Shown here piece after piece: positions 6,499-8,141 of a stretch of 8,141 nt of DNA; position 1 is the first letter of the stretch, and each line of letters begins with the position of its first letter. The notes beneath the pieces were generated by a model, which did not search any database, was not told where the DNA came from, and saw only the letters and a program-made list of their open reading frames with translations. A program made the translations under genes and the position numbers. Location of the stretch: assembly GCA_019084435.1 (NCBI GenBank), contig JAHRFV010000147.1, forward strand, positions 1 to 8,141, in the 5' to 3' direction. The DNA is from Dethiosulfatibacter sp. (GTDB lineage: Bacteria > Bacillota_A > Clostridia > Tissierellales > Dethiosulfatibacteraceae).

Positions 6499-7416
6499 TT
6501 ATATGGAGATCTTTCCATTTAAGTATTTTCTGTTTGCTTCGGTTACAAGCGACATTAGTTTTATGCCAACTGATGATATCAGCACGATGTTACGGTAGTC
6601 TACTCTTCCTTCAAACGGTCTAACTATAAATCTATCTCTAACTGCACTTATTTCACGCAGTCCTTTTTCAGTTGTTACGAATCCTTTAATTCTAAAGGTA
6701 TGGGGTGTGACTTCTTCTAAAAAGCGATTTAATCCGGTTTCTTGCACCGAATCCATAAATGTCAATGTAATAACCATCGGTCTGTTCTCAACTGTGTTTG
6801 AGCTGCTTTTGGCCGACTGTGAAACAGGTGACAATAAATCTATCAATTCTACCAAATCAAGTCTGCAATAAGAAGTCACATACTGATAGGCAGTGGGATT
6901 GATAGACATCAAATGTTTGCTTAACTCTACAATCCGATTTTGGTCCACCAGATCACTTTTATTGATAATCAATGCATTACTGTATTCTATCTGCCTCTGA
7001 AGTGCTGGGAACACATCAAAGAGTTCAATGTGGTTTTCAGCGTCAATTATACACACCGAACCTATATAGTCTATTACCTTATCTGTCTGTCCGGATATGA
7101 CAGATAGTATCTCAGTCATGTTGGCAGGATCTGCCAATCCTGACGCTTCCACAAAAATGTAATCAATATCATATTTTGTCATGCTGACAAGGCTTTTCAG
7201 GAAGCTATCTTTAAGGCAGGCGCAAAATATTGAGCCATTTGACAGTTCAGCCATTTCAACCCCATCGCGATTTGTCAGAACAGCGTCAATATTGACTTTG
7301 CCAAATTCATTGACAATAACACCCACTCTTTTATTCTCATAATTATTTAGAAGCGCATTTAACATTGTGGTTTTTCCAGATCCAAGAAATCCGGTAAGTA
7401 GAATCAGTTTAATCAT
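6499..7416 (-). CDS. COG0523 (CobW/P47K) family GTPase with rearranged cysteine motif
   Basis: G3E-family GTPase, a group that delivers metals or helps load metallocofactors. The 305 residues carry Walker A GFLGSGKT (9-16), NEFG (36-39), EASG (90-93, switch/Walker B region) and the guanine-specificity motif NKSD (152-155). A C-terminal CobW_C-like domain spans about 205-300. The canonical NGCxCC metal motif is replaced by NGSIFCAC (60-67): only C65 keeps a canonical place and C67 is extra. There is no histidine-rich loop. I start at ATG 7416, since AAGGGG lies 5 bases upstream and the predicted transcript starts near 7443; the longer frame from 7437 has almost no leader. It is the first gene of the operon. 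A role in corrinoid or cobalt handling for methylamine methyl transfer is inferred from context only. Confidence 0.88.
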   Translation of the reverse strand: MIKLILLTGFLGSGKTTMLNALLNNYENKRVGVIVNEFGKVNIDAVLTNRDGVEMAELSNGSIFCACLKDSFLKSLVSMTKYDIDYIFVEASGLADPANMTEILSVISGQTDKVIDYIGSVCIIDAENHIELFDVFPALQRQIEYSNALIINKSDLVDQNRIVELSKHLMSINPTAYQYVTSYCRLDLVELIDLLSPVSQSAKSSSNTVENRPMVITLTFMDSVQETGLNRFLEEVTPHTFRIKGFVTTEKGLREISAVRDRFIVRPFEGRVDYRNIVLISSVGIKLMSLVTEANRKYLNGKISI

Positions 7417-7449
7417 ACAAGCCCCTTTTATCTTCATTGTTTAGTGTTA

Positions 7450-7478
7450 ATTATATCTAATGCGATACTGCATGTCCA
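7450..7478 (-). promoter_or_regulatory. Sigma-A-type promoter of the pyl operon
   Basis: On the minus strand -35 TGGACA (7478-7473, one base from consensus) is followed by a 17-base spacer and a perfect -10 TATAAT (7455-7450). Transcription should start near 7443, about 27 bases before ATG 7416 of the GTPase gene. It lies just past the terminator-like hairpin, so the pyl operon can be transcribed separately from mtbB. Confidence 0.82.
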
Positions 7479-7509
7479 GTCATCTAACGGATGTACAATA
7501 CAAAGCATC

Positions 7510-7558
7510 AAAAAGCTGACAGTAAAAATCTCGGTTCCAACACTGTCAGCTTATTTTT
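7510..7558 (-). terminator. Rho-independent terminator-like hairpin between mtbB and the pyl operon
   Basis: AAGCTGACAGT (7513-7523) and ACTGTCAGCTT (7542-7552) form an 11-base-pair perfect stem with an 18-base loop. On the minus strand the stem is followed by a run of five T (7514-7510), as expected for ending the mtbB transcript. On the plus strand TTTTT lies at 7554-7558, so the element could act both ways. The loop is rather long for a classic terminator. Confidence 0.75.
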
Positions 7559-7593
7559 AGATATACGTATCGGATTTAATTAAGTTGCGTTCA

Positions 7594-7620
7594 AATATCC
7601 TTACTCCTTGCAAGGATATT
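7594..7620. repeat. Hairpin-forming inverted repeat 1
   Basis: AATATCCTT (7594-7602) and AAGGATATT (7612-7620) are perfect 9-base arms around a 9-base loop. The loop region also contains the palindrome CCTTGCAAGG (7606-7615), so two alternative pairings exist. It lies between the terminator-like hairpin and the mtbB stop. Confidence 0.65.
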
Positions 7621-7636
7621 ATCAACAGGGTTCTTG

Positions 7637-7669
7637 GGTTCAGTTGGCGTTTCATACGCCATCTGAACC
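7637..7669. repeat. Hairpin-forming inverted repeat 2
   Basis: GGTTCAG (7637-7643) pairs with CTGAACC (7663-7669). After one T-T mismatch, TGGCGT (7645-7650) pairs with ACGCCA (7656-7661), leaving the 5-base loop TTCAT. Thirteen pairs with one mismatch is unlikely to be chance. There is no T-run next to it, so it is not a plain terminator. Confidence 0.7.
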
Positions 7670-7694
7670 TTAGAAACCGTTATCCAGGGACTCT

Positions 7695-7738
7695 ACAGTG
7701 CGTATCTCCCACTAAAAAAGTGGGAGTCCTAGCACTGT
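7695..7738. repeat. Two-tier hairpin directly after the mtbB stop
   Basis: The outer stem ACAGTGC (7695-7701)/GCACTGT (7732-7738) encloses an internal loop and an inner stem CTCCCACT (7706-7713)/AGTGGGAG (7719-7726) with an AAAAA loop. The outer arm ends within the mtbB stop codon (7740-7738). It could protect the mtbB mRNA 3' end or act as a terminator. With repeats 1 and 2 it could instead be the end of a small IS200/IS605-like element lacking its transposase. I cannot decide between these from sequence alone. Confidence 0.7.
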
Positions 7739-8141
7739 TAGTCATCGGACAGACCGGCTCTTTCCTTAAATCTTTCTACTGAATTGATTTTGATGTCTAG
7801 TGCTTTCGCTATCTGAAATTTGGCTGCCATTCCTGCGTTAGCTTCTGCGCATGGCTCTACGTGAGCTAGCCCAAGGCCCATTTCTTCTCTTTTTTCAGAC
7901 ATCGTAACCACGTCACACAATTCTTCTAGGTTCACACCAAGCTTCTCCGCCACATATGCTTTTGCCTCGTTGATTTTCATCTTTTTGGCTAGCTGCAAGC
8001 GCATAACCAGATCTCCGGCTGTACGCACACCGCCCATGCTTGCGAAGATTCCATGAGTTGCTTCTGCTCCTAGTGGATCACCTACGCCTATCTACAATCC
8101 ATCTATTTTACAGATTTCTATCAATGCCTTATCTGCCCTTG
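7738..8141 (-). CDS. mtbB: Dimethylamine methyltransferase MtbB, C-terminal part, with in-frame UAG (pyrrolysine)
   Basis: Transfers a methyl group from dimethylamine to its corrinoid protein; the active-site residue is pyrrolysine. The frame is open to the window edge except for one TAG at 8092-8094. Read through as Pyl (O), it gives ADKALIEICKIDGL-O, then IGVGDPLGAEATHG, then MGGVRTAGDLV, matching the MtbB context around Pyl. About 117 residues follow the Pyl, close to what I recall for MtbB, whereas MtmB and MttB have much longer tails after theirs. The apparent start at ATG 8037 is internal, not a true start. The C-terminus ends DIKINSVERFKERAGLSDD with a TAA stop. The 5' part lies outside the window. 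Routine gene callers would split this gene at the TAG. Confidence 0.93.
8092..8094 (-). other. In-frame amber codon read as pyrrolysine
   Basis: TAG on the minus strand, in frame with both the 15 codons before it and the 117 after it. It sits between DGL and IGVGDPLG, the position of active-site pyrrolysine in MtbB proteins. The window also encodes tRNA-Pyl with a CUA anticodon and both synthetase halves, so the means to read it are present. Confidence 0.93.

Noticed and set aside
7594..7738. A CRISPR array in the hairpin block
   Set aside because: The three inverted repeats differ in sequence and spacing, so there is no direct repeat unit.
7585..7782. Plus-strand 65-residue open frame
   Set aside because: It runs across the hairpin block and into the antisense of mtbB, has no ribosome binding site that I can see, and resembles no family I know.
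8045..8091. A PYLIS-type stem-loop after the UAG in mtbB
   Set aside because: I found no convincing stem in the bases just downstream, and such an element is not thought to be essential for UAG decoding as Pyl.

Overview
This window carries a bacterial pyrrolysine (Pyl, 22nd amino acid) synthesis and decoding operon, coupled to methylamine methyl transfer. All intact genes lie on the minus strand, so the biology reads from right to left. The AT-rich composition, AGGAG-type ribosome binding sites, strong sigma-A-like promoters and above all the split pyrrolysyl-tRNA synthetase (separate PylSn and PylSc) point to an anaerobic, Gram-positive (Clostridia-like) bacterium rather than a methanogenic archaeon. 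This taxonomic guess is inference.

Layout in transcription order. (1) 8141-7738: the 3' end of a dimethylamine methyltransferase gene (mtbB-like). It contains an in-frame UAG at 8092-8094, exactly where Pyl is expected. (2) 7737-7438: a noncoding block with three hairpin-forming inverted repeats, a terminator-like hairpin (7510-7552) and a near-consensus promoter (-35 TGGACA, 17 bp, -10 TATAAT). (3) From that promoter comes a tight run of genes: a COG0523/CobW-type GTPase, pylSc, a methylamine corrinoid protein, pylSn, pylD, tRNA-Pyl (CUA anticodon, CCA encoded), pylB, pylC and a metallo-beta-lactamase-fold hydrolase. Gaps are short and several genes overlap. (4) An IclR-type regulator gene with its own promoter and a palindromic operator candidate. 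(5) The leftmost 289 bases are a 106-bp perfect inverted repeat around a 77-bp spacer. The regulator gene turns back on itself here, which looks like a fold-back amplification or assembly chimera at a contig end.

How the genes fit together. PylB makes 3-methylornithine from lysine, PylC joins it to a second lysine, and PylD oxidises the product, which cyclises to pyrrolysine. PylSc with PylSn charges tRNA-Pyl, which reads UAG in the methyltransferase gene. The methyltransferase passes a methyl group to a cobalamin-carrying corrinoid protein. The GTPase and the MBL-fold hydrolase are the parts without an established role in this pathway. None of the nine intact gene ends uses UAG as stop.

Unusual points: a corrinoid gene placed between the two synthetase halves; tRNA-Pyl embedded 7 nt after pylD and 38 nt before pylB; a CobW-type GTPase whose usual CxCC metal motif is rearranged to SIFCAC; an MBL hydrolase translationally coupled to pylC; and a structured noncoding block directly after mtbB. 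For four genes (IclR, corrinoid protein, pylSc, GTPase) the longest open frame starts too early, and I give shorter starts supported by ribosome binding sites.
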